Position numbers and translations under genes: made by a program. Source: Mixophyes australis (taxonomy: Eukaryota > Chordata > Amphibia > Anura > Limnodynastidae). From it: DNA of 64,000 nucleotides. Position 1 is the first letter of the stretch; every line of letters begins with the position of its first letter. The stretch lies in assembly GCA_036250195.1 (NCBI GenBank), contig JAVHZZ010000003.1, positions 20,989,504 through 21,053,503 on the forward strand, in the 5' to 3' direction. Under the pieces are notes generated by a model. The model ran no database searches, had not been told where the DNA came from, and saw nothing but the letters and a program-made list of their open reading frames with translations. This document shows, one piece after another, positions 23,539 through 37,300 of this stretch.

Positions 23539-23912
23539 CAGGGCTGCTGCTAGGATCCATGGCGCCCTAGGCATTTTTAAAAAATCGGCGCCCCCCCCGC
23601 GCAAAAATCGCCGCCCTCCTCACCTCGTCTCTCCTTACCTTGTCTCACCACCGCCGCCTCTCTGCTCCGTCTCCTCCCCTCCACTCACTGACACTAGTAA
23701 GTGGAGGGGAGGAGACGGAGCAGAGAGGCGGCGGTGGTGACAAAATAGCCTCTTCCCCCCTCCCCGTGCATCTGAATGCTGTGCGGCGGCCGTGACAGGT
23801 ATGGTCAGCGGTCGCCGCACAGTTTTAAAGTCATTTAGTATTCTGTGGCGCCCTCCAGAGCCCGGCGCCCTAGGCAAGTGCCTAACCTTGCCTAATGGGA
23901 GCGCCGGGCCTG
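23539..23912. mobile_element. hAT-type MITE with 8-bp target duplication
   Basis: A 374-bp element flanked by perfect TCAACACC duplications (23531-23538 and 23913-23920). It starts CAGGGCTGC and ends CGCCGGGCCTG. Internally GGCGCCCTAGGCA occurs in inverted positions. A long central hairpin (about 23645-23743) has arms CACCACCGCCGCCTCTCTGC and its complement. CAGG termini with 8-bp duplications place it with hAT. No transposase. Confidence 0.88.
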
Positions 23913-23920
23913 TCAACACC

Positions 23921-24195
23921 CCTTCTCAACAGATGAGGCTTCATCCAGGGTACCTTAATGCAGGATACTCACATGTGTATGTGCAATATAAAGACCTAGC
24001 AGAACTCACGCACAGAAACATATTTTATAAAATACATTAACAGCTCATTACATTAAATTATCCTGAAAACTCCGGTATTTCAATAGCACTCCTGTTGCAG
24101 AGTGACCACTCAGGTCCCCAGCACCTGCCTGATGTTTCAGAGTCTCCTGCGGAGCTCACTTTCTTGTTTTTTGGTGCCGGCACATGTATACGGGC
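23921..24195. other. Short intergenic stretch
   Basis: No feature recognised between the MITE and the LTR. Confidence 0.3.
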
Positions 24196-24942
24196 TGTTA
24201 GGGACAACAACCACACAGATGAGCTTTTAGTATAGTTAGAGTAGAGATCTTCACCTTTAGCAGCCGCCTTTCCCATAGAGCTTTATGTGCTCACAGGTAC
24301 TCAGATGCCCCAAGGTCTTAAGCTCAGAGTAGTAACAGCTCATCAAAGATGGCCGTAGCGCAGATGGAACTGGGGGCACTAGCCCAGACTGGAGAGGGTA
24401 GTCAGTGGCAGGCCGAGGTCAGGGGTCCAAAGCAAACAGGTAAATCGATATCCAAGCAGAGGTCAGGGTCACAGGCGAAACAGCGAAGTCTAGAATACAA
24501 GCCAAAAGGTCAGGGCAACAGGCAAGGTCCAAGGTACAGGCAGGGGTCACAACAGTAGATTAGGCAAACAGGAACCCAACAGCAGGTCAGCACAGCACAA
24601 AACTGGAAACACTATAACCTGCAGGGAGGCTAAGCCCTCCCTGCCTTAAATACTAAATTTAGCCAATCAGGACCAAGGAGGAGAATCACATGATTAGGCC
24701 CCCTATATGCTATTTAAATAAACTAATAAACGCTAATTAGCCAGCAGGCTTTACTAATTAATGCACACGCACCTGGCTGCCCTGTATTGCCGGGACGCGG
24801 CGCTCTGAACACCAGGGTCCGGCCGCTGCCCTAGCAACGGTCGGGCCAGAAACCGGAAGTGACGTCCCGGTCGTCAAGGAGATGGCCGGGATGCCGAGAG
24901 AGCGAGCCGTGGCAGCTATGGACACCGCCGCGGCTCGCAACA
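24196..24942 (-). mobile_element. LTR related to the 16.8-kb solo LTR
   Basis: On the minus strand it begins TGTTGCGAGCCGCGGCGG and continues with GACCGGGACGTCACTTCCGG, matching the start of the LTR at 16780 (hairpin, then GACCGGGACGTCA). It ends near TGTTAGGGACAA read on the plus strand. Candidate flanks CGGGC and CAGGC differ at one base. The boundaries are therefore less certain than for the other two LTRs. No internal retrotransposon DNA adjoins it. Confidence 0.65.
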
Positions 24943-25508
24943 CAGGCACCGGACATTTCCCTACTAGCTGGACTGCTGGTCGGTGAGTGACGTTTTACCA
25001 CCACTGGGTTGCCATTACATACTGTTTCTGCAGGGCAGAGAGGAAGAAGGCTGCGTGTACCAGGCATTGTGGAGTGTTATTTCCAAGTCACTATGTGCCC
25101 AGCATGTATCCTCCCTGTATTACTCTGAGACAATTTTCTTATACTTACTTGGACTTCCGTGTGGTGTCGTAGAGTGGTGACCCCATTATGCACATTCAGG
25201 CACCGCTGCCTACATACATACTGTTTGCTTGTGACAGTTTCTGCACTCCCTTGCTCAGCTTGTGCAGCGCATTGTCCTGGCAGCTTACAGCTGAAATACC
25301 AACTTGTACATTGTGGGTCCCCCTAAGGGCTCTATGCCACCTGCTTGACCTGTGCCCCTTCCCCCCACTTTGGGAGCCTCTAGATGGGGCTCATCTGTTG
25401 GAGGAAAGTGTGAGGACCAGAGCTGCTGCTGATGTGTGGACCCCGGAGGGGACTAGAACCGCGGTAACTGTCAGTCAACTGGGCAGCTGCAAAGTTTGGT
25501 GGGGAGTG

Positions 25509-25665
25509 CAGTGGCGGAACTATCATTGGTGCAACAGGTGCACTGCACCGGGGCCCATGGAAATAATGGGGCTCACTGCATGGCAGATGCAGAGGGTTGG
25601 GGGCCCTGGTTCCCTCCTTTCCATCTACATGCACTGGGGCCCAAAGCTCGCTAGTTCCGCCTCTG
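25509..25665. mobile_element. hAT-type MITE, 157 bp
   Basis: Inverted ends CAGTGGCGGAACTA and TAGTTCCGCCTCTG. Flanks GGGGAGTG (25501-25508) and GGTGAGTG (25666-25673) agree at 7 of 8 bases, as expected for an 8-bp duplication. The interior has GGGGCCC palindromic words. No coding capacity. Confidence 0.85.
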
Positions 25666-26039
25666 GGTGAGTGCCTTACCTTTTTCCACCTTGGAGGAGG
25701 CCACATTTGTTCCCCCCTACTACTGGGCACTAGTTACTGCCATCTGCTTAGCACTAGTCCAGGCCTGACTGTAGCTGTGGAGGATGCAGAACTGCCAGAG
25801 ATAGCCTTCCCTGGCTTGCCCTGTGCGGTGTGACTGTATGTTCTCAAATATACAATGACCCTCTGCTGAGATTCCAGTGGTGCCCATTCACTGAACTTAT
25901 ATTGGGCTGCTATCCCATGCCTATTGCTGGACTACCCGAACCTTTCTATATTGGGGGTTTATGCTGAGCCTGACTTATACTGTATGACAACCTGTGACCT
26001 GATCCAGGGTCAACCGAGTGGCATTATAGCTTTCCTTCC

Positions 26040-28025
26040 CTGATAAGAAACGTGTGACAGATCGCATTGGAGAAGTGGAAAAGGACATTTATTTAATCAG
26101 GCAAGATCTCCAGATAATGAAAGAGTAGGTGAGGTGGAACATATGATTTCTACTTTGGAGGATGTTACTGCCCCCATGAGAGGCAAAATCTCTGAACTTG
26201 CCTCTCAATTTACTGTTTTCAAGTAAAAGCTCACAGATTTGGAAGGCAGGCTCCGTAGGAATAATATACGTTTTGTTAGCCTCCCTAAATGTGCCGAAGG
26301 CTCTACTCCAGAAACGTTGGCTTTCTCAAATGTTTGTCAGGCGTTAACACAGCAATTTGCAGTGGAGAGCACACAACACTGTCTGCTGAACAACCCTCAC
26401 AACTCGGCGCCCCACCACACACCATCATTGCGAAATAACTGCACTATAAAGACAGAGACGCTCTCCTGAAGCTGGCCAGACAAGAGGGTCCACTACAATT
26501 TAAAAACCAGACTGTCACCATCTTCCTGGACAAATGTGCCAGGCACAATTTATTCAAGTCAAGAGACATTTACGAGATCTTCATCTTCTGTACTCCATGC
26601 TGCTTCCATCCCAACTGAAAGTGGTGGCTGATGGCAGATCCCACTTTTTTTCTCAAGATCCGTGGACTGGCTGGAACGTAGTCTTCCCTGGCAGGTCTCG
26701 TCGTGGACAATGAATAACCGTGAGCTGTATCATGTGGGGAGTCTGTATTGCATAATGTCTTCCGCTGGGTGTCTACAGTGAGTTGGGGTGGGAAATATTT
26801 GGTTCTCTCTGTACAAGTATGGCTGCACTGCTCAGACGTTTTAGTAATATGTTTTCCCCCATTTTAGTAGCCTGGGGGTGCTGATTGTTCTGTGCTGTGG
26901 TTTCTGATGTGGGATACACATTTATTTAAAAAGCTGTATGGCTTTTTTTGAGGGTTTCTCATGCCTCTTACTCCTCGAGAAGTTGCCCCTGGGGATTTCT
27001 GCTCTGGGCATTGTCAGTGATTTGGCTCCTGCCAGTTCCCACTGTGGTGTCCTCATTTTTGTAGGGTATTTCAGGGGAAGGAGTTCTTTAGTTAAGTGTT
27101 CCATGTATATCTAGTTGGGGACAGGTGTACAGGATGGGTTTAGGGTTTATGTAAGGTGCTACTCTTTACTTGTTGGCTAATTTTCTCTGATGGCCCATGC
27201 ACTTTTGTTATTGTCTCATGGTGGGTGCTTATTTCATCAAAGCAGGTTTCAGAGGGCTATTAATCATTGCTTTGGGTATTGTGAAATCTGGTATGTTTGT
27301 TTGCTCGGCCTTGGACAGGGTCACTCGTGAATGGGTACATTCTATGACTGACACTCTGCTGATTTCTATGCTTGACAAATGGGATGGCTGAGGACTCTGT
27401 CGTAAGTGGGGGGCTCCATCTTTTCTTGTAGAATGTATGGGGTCTAAATGAGAAGATCAACCGGTCTTTGGAAATGTCCCAGATTAAGCAATATAATCCG
27501 GATATTGTGAGCCTAGTAGAAACACATTTGGAAGGCAGTCGCACTCTTGGTCTTAAGCAGCCATGGGTGGGCTGGGCTTACCATTCCTCTCACTCTCCCA
27601 ACTCCAGGGGTGTACATTCTTCTTATTAAAAGCTTACGCTTTGTCTTGGACTGACCCATATGGTTGGTTTGCATTTACTTCTGCTACAATCGATACCTCT
27701 CCCCCTGGCTAACTTGGAGATGTACGTTCCCCCTCCTTTTAGTAATTAAGTTCTCAGAAAAGTGTCAGCCTTTCTCACCCTCTCTCCCTAGATACTCTGA
27801 TGCTATGAGTTGAAGATTTTAATAATGTGATGAATGCAGGGATTGATCGGTGGAGAGAGTGTACTGTGCCCCAGCCACTCCATCTGGGCCCACTGGTGGC
27901 AGAACTGGATCTGGCTGATGTCTGGAGGCTTAGCCGGGCTCAACATTTTTTTTTTACCTTTTTTAGAGAACAACCTACAACATTCAGGGCTTCTCCTATC
28001 GGATTAACTTTACCCTTCTAAACTC
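26040..28025 (+). mobile_element. L1-clade LINE relic (ORF1 and start of ORF2)
   Basis: About 26080-26560 reads as a decayed ORF1. There is a coiled-coil-like stretch, then LEGRLRRNNIRFVSLPKC, the RRNNIR RNA-binding block of L1 ORF1, and later KLARQEGPLQFKNQTVTIFL. About 27430-28010 reads as the endonuclease of ORF2: NVWGLNEKINRSL, DIVSLVETHLEGS with the catalytic Glu, and DFNNVMNAGIDRW with the catalytic Asp-Phe-Asn. Frameshifts and stops are frequent, and reverse transcriptase is absent. It lies between ADCY3 and DNAJC27. Confidence 0.8.
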
Positions 28026-30262
28026 CCTTACAAAACTCTAGTCAAAGGTTGTGATCACTATTTCCCAAATGACCCCTCACGTGTACTTTATATATAATAT
28101 CTGTTCTATTAGATTGTAGCAAGTCCAGAGAGTGGTTGCCCTATCACAAAATAAAAAAAGAATCCACTTCCTTTGCTATAACCACTAGTTTCATTGTCCT
28201 GGATATGTAAAATCACACAAGATAAAGACATTTGTCTTTGCTGTTCGACAAATTTGCAGTAACTGAATTTCAGTACAACTGTTTGTTATGTAGCTTTTTA
28301 CAAATCCCAGTCGATTCCTTACTAGTGCATATTATTCCATCTACATCTACCTGTAAGGACTCATAGCAATTGTTGTCATCGATATCTTCTTGCTGGGCAC
28401 GTCTTAAACAGGTTTTCATGTACCAAAACATGCTGCTGTATATCCTTCTCAAGCAACAGTCAGATAAATGAAGTGCCTATTATAGGCCCGAACATTAAAC
28501 AGGATCCAAGATGACTTCTCTTTGATGCCATACTGCTCATCTTGCAAAATTGTAAATTTAAGGGCAAGCTTACAAATACAGAGACCTCTAGTGGCCAGAG
28601 GCGCAAGTAACAGACATTCCTTACACCTTGCAAGTTTACAGCTAGTTCTCTGAACCATTTTTGGGAACTGTCCACCTACCGCTAACTTTGTTGTTGCTAC
28701 CGATACAGACCATGAACTCAGGGTCCTCTGCAGTACCTCCCAACAAGCAATCAAAATAGACCACATTAAACTGAACCCAAGCACCATGGAGACTAATTTT
28801 TGGCATTCAGTCCTGGTAATCTGTCATCACTGAACCTACCACCAGCATGTGATACTTCATTCTAGAAGATAATTATACAAAGCATAAATACAGTGACCAC
28901 ATATTGTGACACAGCTCTAATTGTAAGAAGTAAAAGGTGTGGAAGCCCATTATAAAAGGTGGTCTGCAGTTTGAATACTCTAATGTGCAGGGTCCTCCCT
29001 CGTTCTGTCTACTGCCACCTCGTCCACCTGTGCATCTTTCTCACCTTGTATCATGCCTCCGGGATCTTATTAACCACACTTCTTATACATCCTGCTTATT
29101 ACGCCTTTTGTACAGTTTTATGTTTCTTAAATGTTCGGTACTTTTTTGTGAAATACTCTACTTCCTCACTGTATGGCACTGTGAGCTTCTTTGTGTCCCC
29201 TTATAAATACACAATAATATTCACCTAACAGCTTAGTAACCTGGTCACATCGGAGATCCGCTTACACCTGGGTTGGAGGCTGCAATGCGCAGACAGGGAA
29301 AGGGCGGGTTGTAAGACCACACTTAACATGGCCCCACTTCCGCGTTCCAGACGCGGCAACACGTTTCCTTACAGTTTACCAGTCTCCATGGAGAATTGTT
29401 TGGCATGAGGACTTCTATACATGGGGATTTGCTCTATAGCGATTTCTAGGGTAAGATTATCCTTTTTTTCTCCTAAAGTAACCTCGGATGTATAGTTGCT
29501 TTGGAAGCTATCACGTATCACTTGAAAGAGCTATAAACATTTGTACACTGGTTTCCGTGTCTCCGTACATTGTTTCAAGGTGTTTCATTTGCGTCCTCTT
29601 TTTTTTTCTATAACAAGGCATATAGTTTCTTTTTCCATTCACTTGAAGAGTAACCTTATTACTGCTATAGAACCTTTACGGCATCACGTTTGCCTATACT
29701 TGTAGCCAATGGCTGAACAGCTGCCTAAATGGGTGAAAAAGCTTATCTATCTATTTAAAGTGCACATAAATGTAAACATTCTATTGCTAGGACTGCAGTC
29801 TCCTAGGTAACAGAAAAGAAGTTGCTTTTAAACAGAGATGAAAAGGACAATGTTGATCACTGCAACTTACTTAATGTTTCATATAATAAAAGACAATGTT
29901 TGTGTTTAGGTTCCCTATATTTCTGCTGTAGTTTGTAGGTGCCAAGGAAGGTACAATCCATCAAGTGCATTACCTATTTTAGCAAATAATCTGAAGCACA
30001 GATTCCTCTGATGAGCTATGAGGAACTAAACATTCTGGCTTTAAATTAAGAGCAAAACCAAAATAAAGTCAGAGCACAACTCTGCATCAGCCTCTAAAAA
30101 CCCAGAGATTAAAGCACCGACCCACAGGGCTGTCACGCACCTGGCATTTCCCAGAAGGCCATCCTTCTGAACAAGAGCTGCTTATTTGTATATTATCCCT
30201 ATTAGCTCAAAGATCTCTTTCGCTCTTCTCAGAAAAGCACAAAATGTTCTGGTGACGTGATT
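28026..30262. other. Intergenic, downstream of DNAJC27
   Basis: No gene, RNA or assigned repeat. Short reading frames at 28449-28787 and 28937-29228 lack any domain. At 29290-29350 a GC-richer patch contains GGGCGGG. Confidence 0.35.
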
Positions 30263-30268
30263 TTTATT
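30263..30268 (-). terminator. DNAJC27: Candidate DNAJC27 polyadenylation signal
   Basis: AATAAA on the minus strand, about 900 nt after the DNAJC27 stop. A TTTTGTGCTTTTCTG stretch lies shortly downstream, as a GU-rich element would. No transcript end is visible in raw sequence, and other signals are possible. Confidence 0.3.
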
Positions 30269-31167
30269 TATAAATAACTGCATTTTCTTTTTGTTTTTAC
30301 AGTTTAAACTTTTATAATTCTTTTTAAAACGAACCTCCACCGTTAATTAGGTGTGTTTAAACTAGTCATTAAGCTAGATTCCAGTGTGTACCGCTATTGG
30401 AAGTTGTACTTCGGATGGGTCCTTGCTGTGAGCTGCATTTTTCTACCATCTTACACGGTTCCAACACTCAACACTTCCCACGACTCCACCGCACAATATC
30501 ATGTTACAAAGTGTCTCATAATGTTCTACAGTGTTCCGTCAGTAATCTATAATAAACCAGCAATGTTGGGGGGAGAACGGGAGAGACGGAATCCTAACGT
30601 TTCACTTTGCTGAATGATGAAGCCAACGGCTGGGATCCTCTGAGACACAGAACCAGCAGTGCAGTCCGTAAAAAGAGCATGTTAATAAAATCTATTCTCT
30701 TTAAAATCATGGTTCCCTTTATAGTTGTGGTGTAACAGGAAAACAAACACATAAAAAAAAAAAACAATGCTATAACTTTTAGTGAATAGAAAATGCTTCC
30801 ATTTGCTTTAAATGTCGGGATACCGTATCACCCCCGTCACGCACACAAACACAACGTGCACTATGACAATAAATAGAGCAGAAAAGCAAGAAGACTGGTA
30901 ACGTAACTACCTAACCTACCGGTTGTGCTTATACCACAATAATTACAGAAGCACATGTAGAAGCCAAGCTCTGTAGGTGCATAATCACCACGCTCTGCGA
31001 GTGGTGTTGGAAGGGAGATCAGATTGTGGCTACATGCAGAGATCTCCCGCCGTATTGTCCGCAAGAGGAGGACTAAAGCCTCGTTACAATCTTCTAGTGC
31101 TGGAACGTTCTCGTTGGATGACCTCACTGGCATCGCTGAGGGTACATATGGAAGTTGGATCCGCTCT

Positions 31168-31300
31168 CTATTTTATATTCTTCAGCAGGGCCGTACGAGC
31201 GTTCACAACCGCCTTGAAAGCGTCTTCGCTCCCGGGAGCCACACATTTGTCGGGATGAAGGAGCACCGCTAGCTTGCGATAAGCTTTGTTCACTTCTTCC
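31168..31300 (-). CDS. DNAJC27: DNAJC27 coding exon 7 (residues 230-273, stop)
   Basis: Acceptor CTTTTCAG. Encodes EEVNKAYRKLAVLLHPDKCV, then APGSEDAFKAVVNARTALLK and NIK, ending TAG. HPD is the motif that stimulates Hsp70 ATPase. Confidence 0.97.
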
Positions 31301-34300
31301 CTGAAAAGAACAATGTTTTTATTGGGGGGGGGGGGAAAAGCCATCAATTTATCCAGTAAAAATGTAACTAGCTGACAACAAAGACGTAATCTGATGTGGT
31401 AATTAGCAGACGGCATGCAGTGGTAAATAACCCAAACAAAAACAGACGTACACCCTCTGATTGAGAAAGTGAAAGCTCATAGTGACGGCCACTAGGGGGC
31501 ATTGTTCAGTTAATCTATGGAACATAGATCATTTTATCTGGCTGGTAAGAGAAAACGGCAACTCTTGCGCATTATTATATAATATTACGCAGAGGAACAA
31601 GGTTATCATGTGGAATAAATCCAATTTACAGCACATTTTTCAAAAAAAATAAATACATTTACAATACTGTAAATCCTAAAGAGTATGTTCTATTAAATAA
31701 ATAGGCTGGTGAGCCACCCCGACGTATTACAGGATATGTTTGCTTACACACCCCTCCTCCATAACCATATTACTATAGGTATATCCGCTCTGTGGTCGGG
31801 AGGCAATGGGGAAACTCAGTATGAGTTGATGGGAGGAGCTTAGTGAAAGTGGCACCGCAACAGATGGCCGGGGAACCACGACATTAATAATAATAATAAT
31901 AATACCTGGTAGCACCGGGCTTCACCCCCAACATGTCCCAGCTGTCCTTGCTGTTGCGGATCCGGCGTATAGAATCCGCCTGCTCTTTGGTGAAGCCGAT
32001 ATTAATGGAGGACATCGGCCTCTTCCCACCGTTGTCACACAAATCCACAATGGCAGAGTAGAAAGCCTTATAAAAAGAGAGAGGGGGAGAGAGATTACCG
32101 CAACTCGATACAGAAAACAGATGGATGTAACGGAAGGACAGAAGAGGACCACAGGCGTTACCTGGAACATCTCATTAATTCCTTCTCCGCTCTGCGCCGA
32201 GGTTTCGAAATACAGAAATCCTCTGCTCTCTGCCCAAAGACGCCCTTCACTCTCGTCCACACAGCGATGCTTTGTACAGTCAATCTGGAAGAAGATACAC
32301 AGAGGTCCAGTGTATGCAGTATGTTCTATAAAAGATATGCTAAACTTTCATCTATAAAGCTGGTCACACAAAAGCCGATCCTGATGTGCACTATATCTTT
32401 GTCAACATTGATAGATTCAGTGCAGCCCGGATTTAACAGCAGCTTTGGTATTTTTTATCACATTGATTTAACTTTTGATTTATTTTCATATATATGTTTA
32501 TACACATACATGTGTTGGAATTTTTTAGATCCTTCCTTTATTTTTCTTGCAGTTTAAAATGACGCCGATTTCCTGCCACTTGCACCATGTACCGGTTATA
32601 AATGCAGCTTGCACTCACTATTGGTGCCCGTTGCAACATCAGTTTTGTTGTAAATCAGAACAACATCTGAAGGTACACATCATGACTGATGTATAGAGAC
32701 TGGTCTACAATAAGACAAACTCTGTCTGAAGACGGAGCATTTGTACCCTGAGAACTTGCAGTTTTTGACCTCTAAAAGGACACTGAAAACTTTGGGGACA
32801 AACTGCATTTTTTTCAAAGTGCAAACAATGGAGACAGGACCAATGAGTCCGCAAATCACGGTGGCTCAGTGGTTAGCACTTCTGCCTTACAGCACTGGGG
32901 TCATGAGTTCAATTCCCGACCATGGCCTTATCTGTGTGGAGTTTGTATGTTCTCCCCGTGTTTGCGTGGGTTTCCTCTGGGTGCTCCGGTTTCCTCCCAC
33001 ACTCCAAAAACATACTGGTAGGTTAATTGGCTGCTATCAAATTGACTCTAGTCTCTCTTGGTCTGTATGTGTATGTTAGGGAATTTGGACTGTAAGCCCC
33101 AATGGGGCAGGGACTGATGTGAGTGAGTTCTTTGTACAGCGCTGCGGAATTAGTGGCGCTATATAAATAAATGGTAACAATAATAATAATAATAATAATA
33201 ATAATAAAGTGTGCAGGGTGTATGAAATGAGCCATTACAATTAAACACTTTTTGCGGTTTTCTCCTAAAATATTGATCCCGCAACTGTTTTGCTGGCTAA
33301 TATGGTACCACTACATGACTTCTGTATGAACCTCATAAAACATCAGACCCGCTGGGGCCTCGCTCACCTTGTTGGCACAAACCGCGAAGACTATGTTCTC
33401 AATGTTTCCTTGTGAGCCGAGTTCCTGTTTCATCTCGGCTAACCAGGCGTCAAGACTATCAAAGGAATCCTTCTGACCCACGTCGTACACCAGTATGACC
33501 CCCTGCGTGTCCTTATAGAACTCGTTGCGGACCTTGGAGAGTGGACAGAACATAACAGTGCTCAGTGACAATTCTTCATAAGATAGTTTACAATTTACAT
33601 CTCTATCGGTTATCGATTGGTATGGCCTGCAGATCGCGGCTTTGTCACAGTAACCGCACAACGTGCTGTAACGCTGTGCGAGCTGCAACTGCCGCAAACT
33701 AGGTTTCCAGAATATGCACTGGAGGGACGGCTGTCACACTCACCTGGCTTCCAGGACAGGGGAAGAAGGACATTTCTTAATCACCCTGGTGACCAGGATT
33801 TGTCAAGGTCTACACCCAGTGGGAGAACTTTGTAGACTGAGCCAATGATTAGAAGACGCCTATTAAGTCACTATGAACCAATAACTTCAGAGGCATTAAT
33901 ATTGGTGCAGCCTCCAAAATGGCTGCCTCAACTGTATATAGCAGTGATGGGCAATACGTGACCCACAAAGCCTTCGCTCGCAGCCTCCAACTCCTCCTGC
34001 CCCATCAGTTCCAGCTCATAGTCTCTGCTTTATGCCCCACTGAGTTTTTGGGGCCCAGGGCAAGACTCATGGAGCCATAAGTAGAGTATAACCCTGAACC
34101 TGATCCTTTGCCATGAGCAGCTGACATGGGCATCACATGACCTTCCCACAACACAGGAAGGTCGCACAGGGCCTGCAGCACATAGGTGGGACGTGCCGTC
34201 TGCACCAAGTGGTCCCTCTGCTTCCTCACCTGGAAGGATCTGAGTGATTCCTGCTGCATCATTAGAGCAAGGTAGAGAATCGTTAGATTAGGAGCGATTG

Positions 34301-37300
34301 GTCACTGGTACTTCCAATAAGGGATAACTGTGAGGTTTGAGGGGCGTTTGGGTGCAGGATGTGAGACATGGGAAACTTAAGAGGTGAGTGGGAAGGGTGA
34401 GGAGTATTTTAGGGCCAGTGGGAGGGTATGAGAAGCATGCTGAGTATTTTTGAGTACATCAGATTTATTCTAAGAGCATGTGGTGTCTATTACTTTGAAT
34501 AAACATAATAACTTATTACTAAGAATAACGGTAATGTGCGGCCCCTTTGAAGACTAGAGGGCCATACATGCGGCCTTTGATGTGTGTCAGATTGCCCCAT
34601 CACTGCCGTATAGGTACCAGGTACACTCTAATACATATATGAATGGACAACTTGCAGTAAACATGTATTACCAAGGATGTGAACAAATAAGAATGACTAG
34701 TAATATTAAAATAATTAGATTCCTTCCTAAGAGGACACACTCCAGACTTGTACCATCATACAACAGTATATAACCGGTGGCCTTCATGGCAGGAATATTC
34801 CTGTGGCCGCAATACAGGGAAAACTGCAGACCAGGTGAACCTATCCTTTACATGTTAGTACATAGCTCAGACCCTTATCTGTAGAATGTAATCTGCTGAA
34901 AGACTGGTGCTTCTCTGAAGTGGTCACCAGTGTTAGTAAAAGCAGAAGACAGCATATATTACAATATATATTATATTAATGATAAATGGGCTTGGGACAG
35001 CAAACTACTGGGCATGCTATTGCCGAGAGGGCTCCCTCTACAGGACAAATGAAATCTCTGAACAGTCTGTACTTATAAATAAAGAGAACCTTCAAAGCTT
35101 AGAAACTGCATCTGTGTAAAGAATCGCTGGATTCTCCGTAGACATTTATTGTGGGGACTTTATTTCGCTATACCTCATAGAAGAATGGATGACCCGCCAT
35201 GTCAAATATATTCACTTTGATTTCTCGCTCTCTTATTTGTACCCTGAAAATAGAAAATAAGATCACGGTTATAGTTATATACAATAACAATATCTTAGCA
35301 ATCGTCTCAGTAATCTCACCCTCCCATTATACACTATGGCAGAAGTACTCTCGTCTTTCCTTCAGAATCTACAGAGTAATATTATGGTGCGTTTTCCGAT
35401 ACATCCAGTCTTCCGGCTGCACAGGAATAGCTGATCCGGCAAAACAAAACTGTGCTTTTATTTTCTATCCCGCACCATAAATAGGCTCATTAACTTTCTT
35501 ATGGATTATAAATGACAGTATATTTTCTCCTGTGCACCAGTTTTCTTAAATGTCCCACCGCTGTAACTTGCAATGGTCTGTCGGATCCATGAAACTTACA
35601 CTTAACAATTGTCCAAATTCTGACATCTCAGAGTGCAAATGGCACCAAAATATATAGTCAAAAAATGGATTAAGTTGGACCTGCCACCTTTGCCAGGAAT
35701 CAGTGGCATAACTGAGCATACTTGCCAACTCTCCCTGAATGTCAGGGAGACTCCCTGAAATAGGGGTGATCTCCCTCACTCCCTGAAGAGTCTGGCATTC
35801 TCCCTGATGCTGAGCCAGTGCAAGACGTGGTTGGCTTCACCATCTGTGGCATGATGACACAGTTCAGAAATTGTGTCCTATGTCCATGTATTGATGCCTA
35901 TGAAGGTGGCCATTTTCACGGAGACCAAGATTTAATCAAAGACTGACAGGTAAGACAACATGACTTCAGTAATGGAGACAGAAATGTAAAAGACACTTCA
36001 GTCTCTACAGATTCATTAGCTGCTTTTCTTTAACGCATAGTTGCCTACTCTCCCGTAATAGGCCAAGATAATGCGATTTGTCAAGCCCCAGCCCTGCACG
36101 CCCACCTCAAAGCCTCGCTTATATACATGAGGCGCTGGTTCCTAGTGATCAGATATTCCCATGAGCCCTGGTTCAGCCCACAAAATGGACGCCAGCACCG
36201 AGTGTGACAGGAAAGTGTAAAATCAGGGAAAAGCCTTAAAGACACCCAAAACTTTAACAAAAATTAGCAAAACACACACAAGGCACTTTACAAATGACAA
36301 CAGTGGATTATTGTGTTTAAACAGCTTCAGCATGTGACAGGTCTACACATGACAGAAAATTATCACCCGTGCAGAAAAATATGTGACTTTACGAAAACAT
36401 CCTGATCTGTGAAAACACATTCAGTCCTGTAGATGGAGTGTGCAGTATTCAGACATAAAACAACTACTGCACAACAAGGAAATGACTACCTAATGCACTA
36501 TAAAATATTACATGTGGGAATATATATTGGTGCTGTCAAATGCAGGAAAACATAGAGCAAATAAAAAAATCAAAAAAAAAAATAAAAATCAGGAAAATGG
36601 ATAAAGGCACCATGGAGAAAAGGTGCAAAATTAGGATGTAACATGAGAGTCTGACTGCTACACAAGCCATCTACAATATAATGCATGTAATATGTAAAGG
36701 TATGGAGTAGCAGTAATGGTGAGAGATGAAGTTAATAACCTTGTGACATATGCAATCGCTGAATTGCATGGCAGTTCCGTGACAATGCCACAAACTGGTG
36801 GAATAGCTCAGGAACTGCGGCTCATACAGACATGGAACACGGGTGCTGATGTACAATGAAGCCAAGCTACTTACTTTGTTACACCGTAATCGATCCCTAT
36901 GGTGGTCTGATACTTGGGAACAAATCTTTTTTCACAGTAACGCTTTATAATGCAACTCTAAGGAGAAGACAATGAAAAGAAATTGTTAGTTATGGAGCAG
37001 TACCAGTGTTTGTGTGACTGATTATACTGGGCATGTCTTATATGATAGTGTCACATGGTGTCTCAAGAGTCACATGACAGAGATCAAAGTACATATGCAT
37101 TTACATATATACACTAAAATGCACTATATGTGCCAGCTTCCCTTATAGTACGGGCTGTGTACAAAATTCTGGAGGAAGAAATACTGACACTTACATGAAA
37201 AATGCTGACGGTGAAAAAGCCTACGTCTCCACACTGACAATATGCTGACAGTGACAATCATCATCATCATTTATTTATATAGCGCCACTGATTCCGCAGC

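Noticed and set aside
23635..23919. Minus-strand 94-codon frame
   Set aside because: Entirely inside the hAT MITE hairpin at 23539-23912.
25188..25730. Plus-strand frame of 160 codons and the minus frame of 116 codons
   Set aside because: Both run across a hAT MITE and show no domain; chance frames in GC-richer DNA.
32857..32930. tRNA gene
   Set aside because: The A- and B-box-like sequence belongs to a SINE head repeated seven times; no cloverleaf with intact stems.
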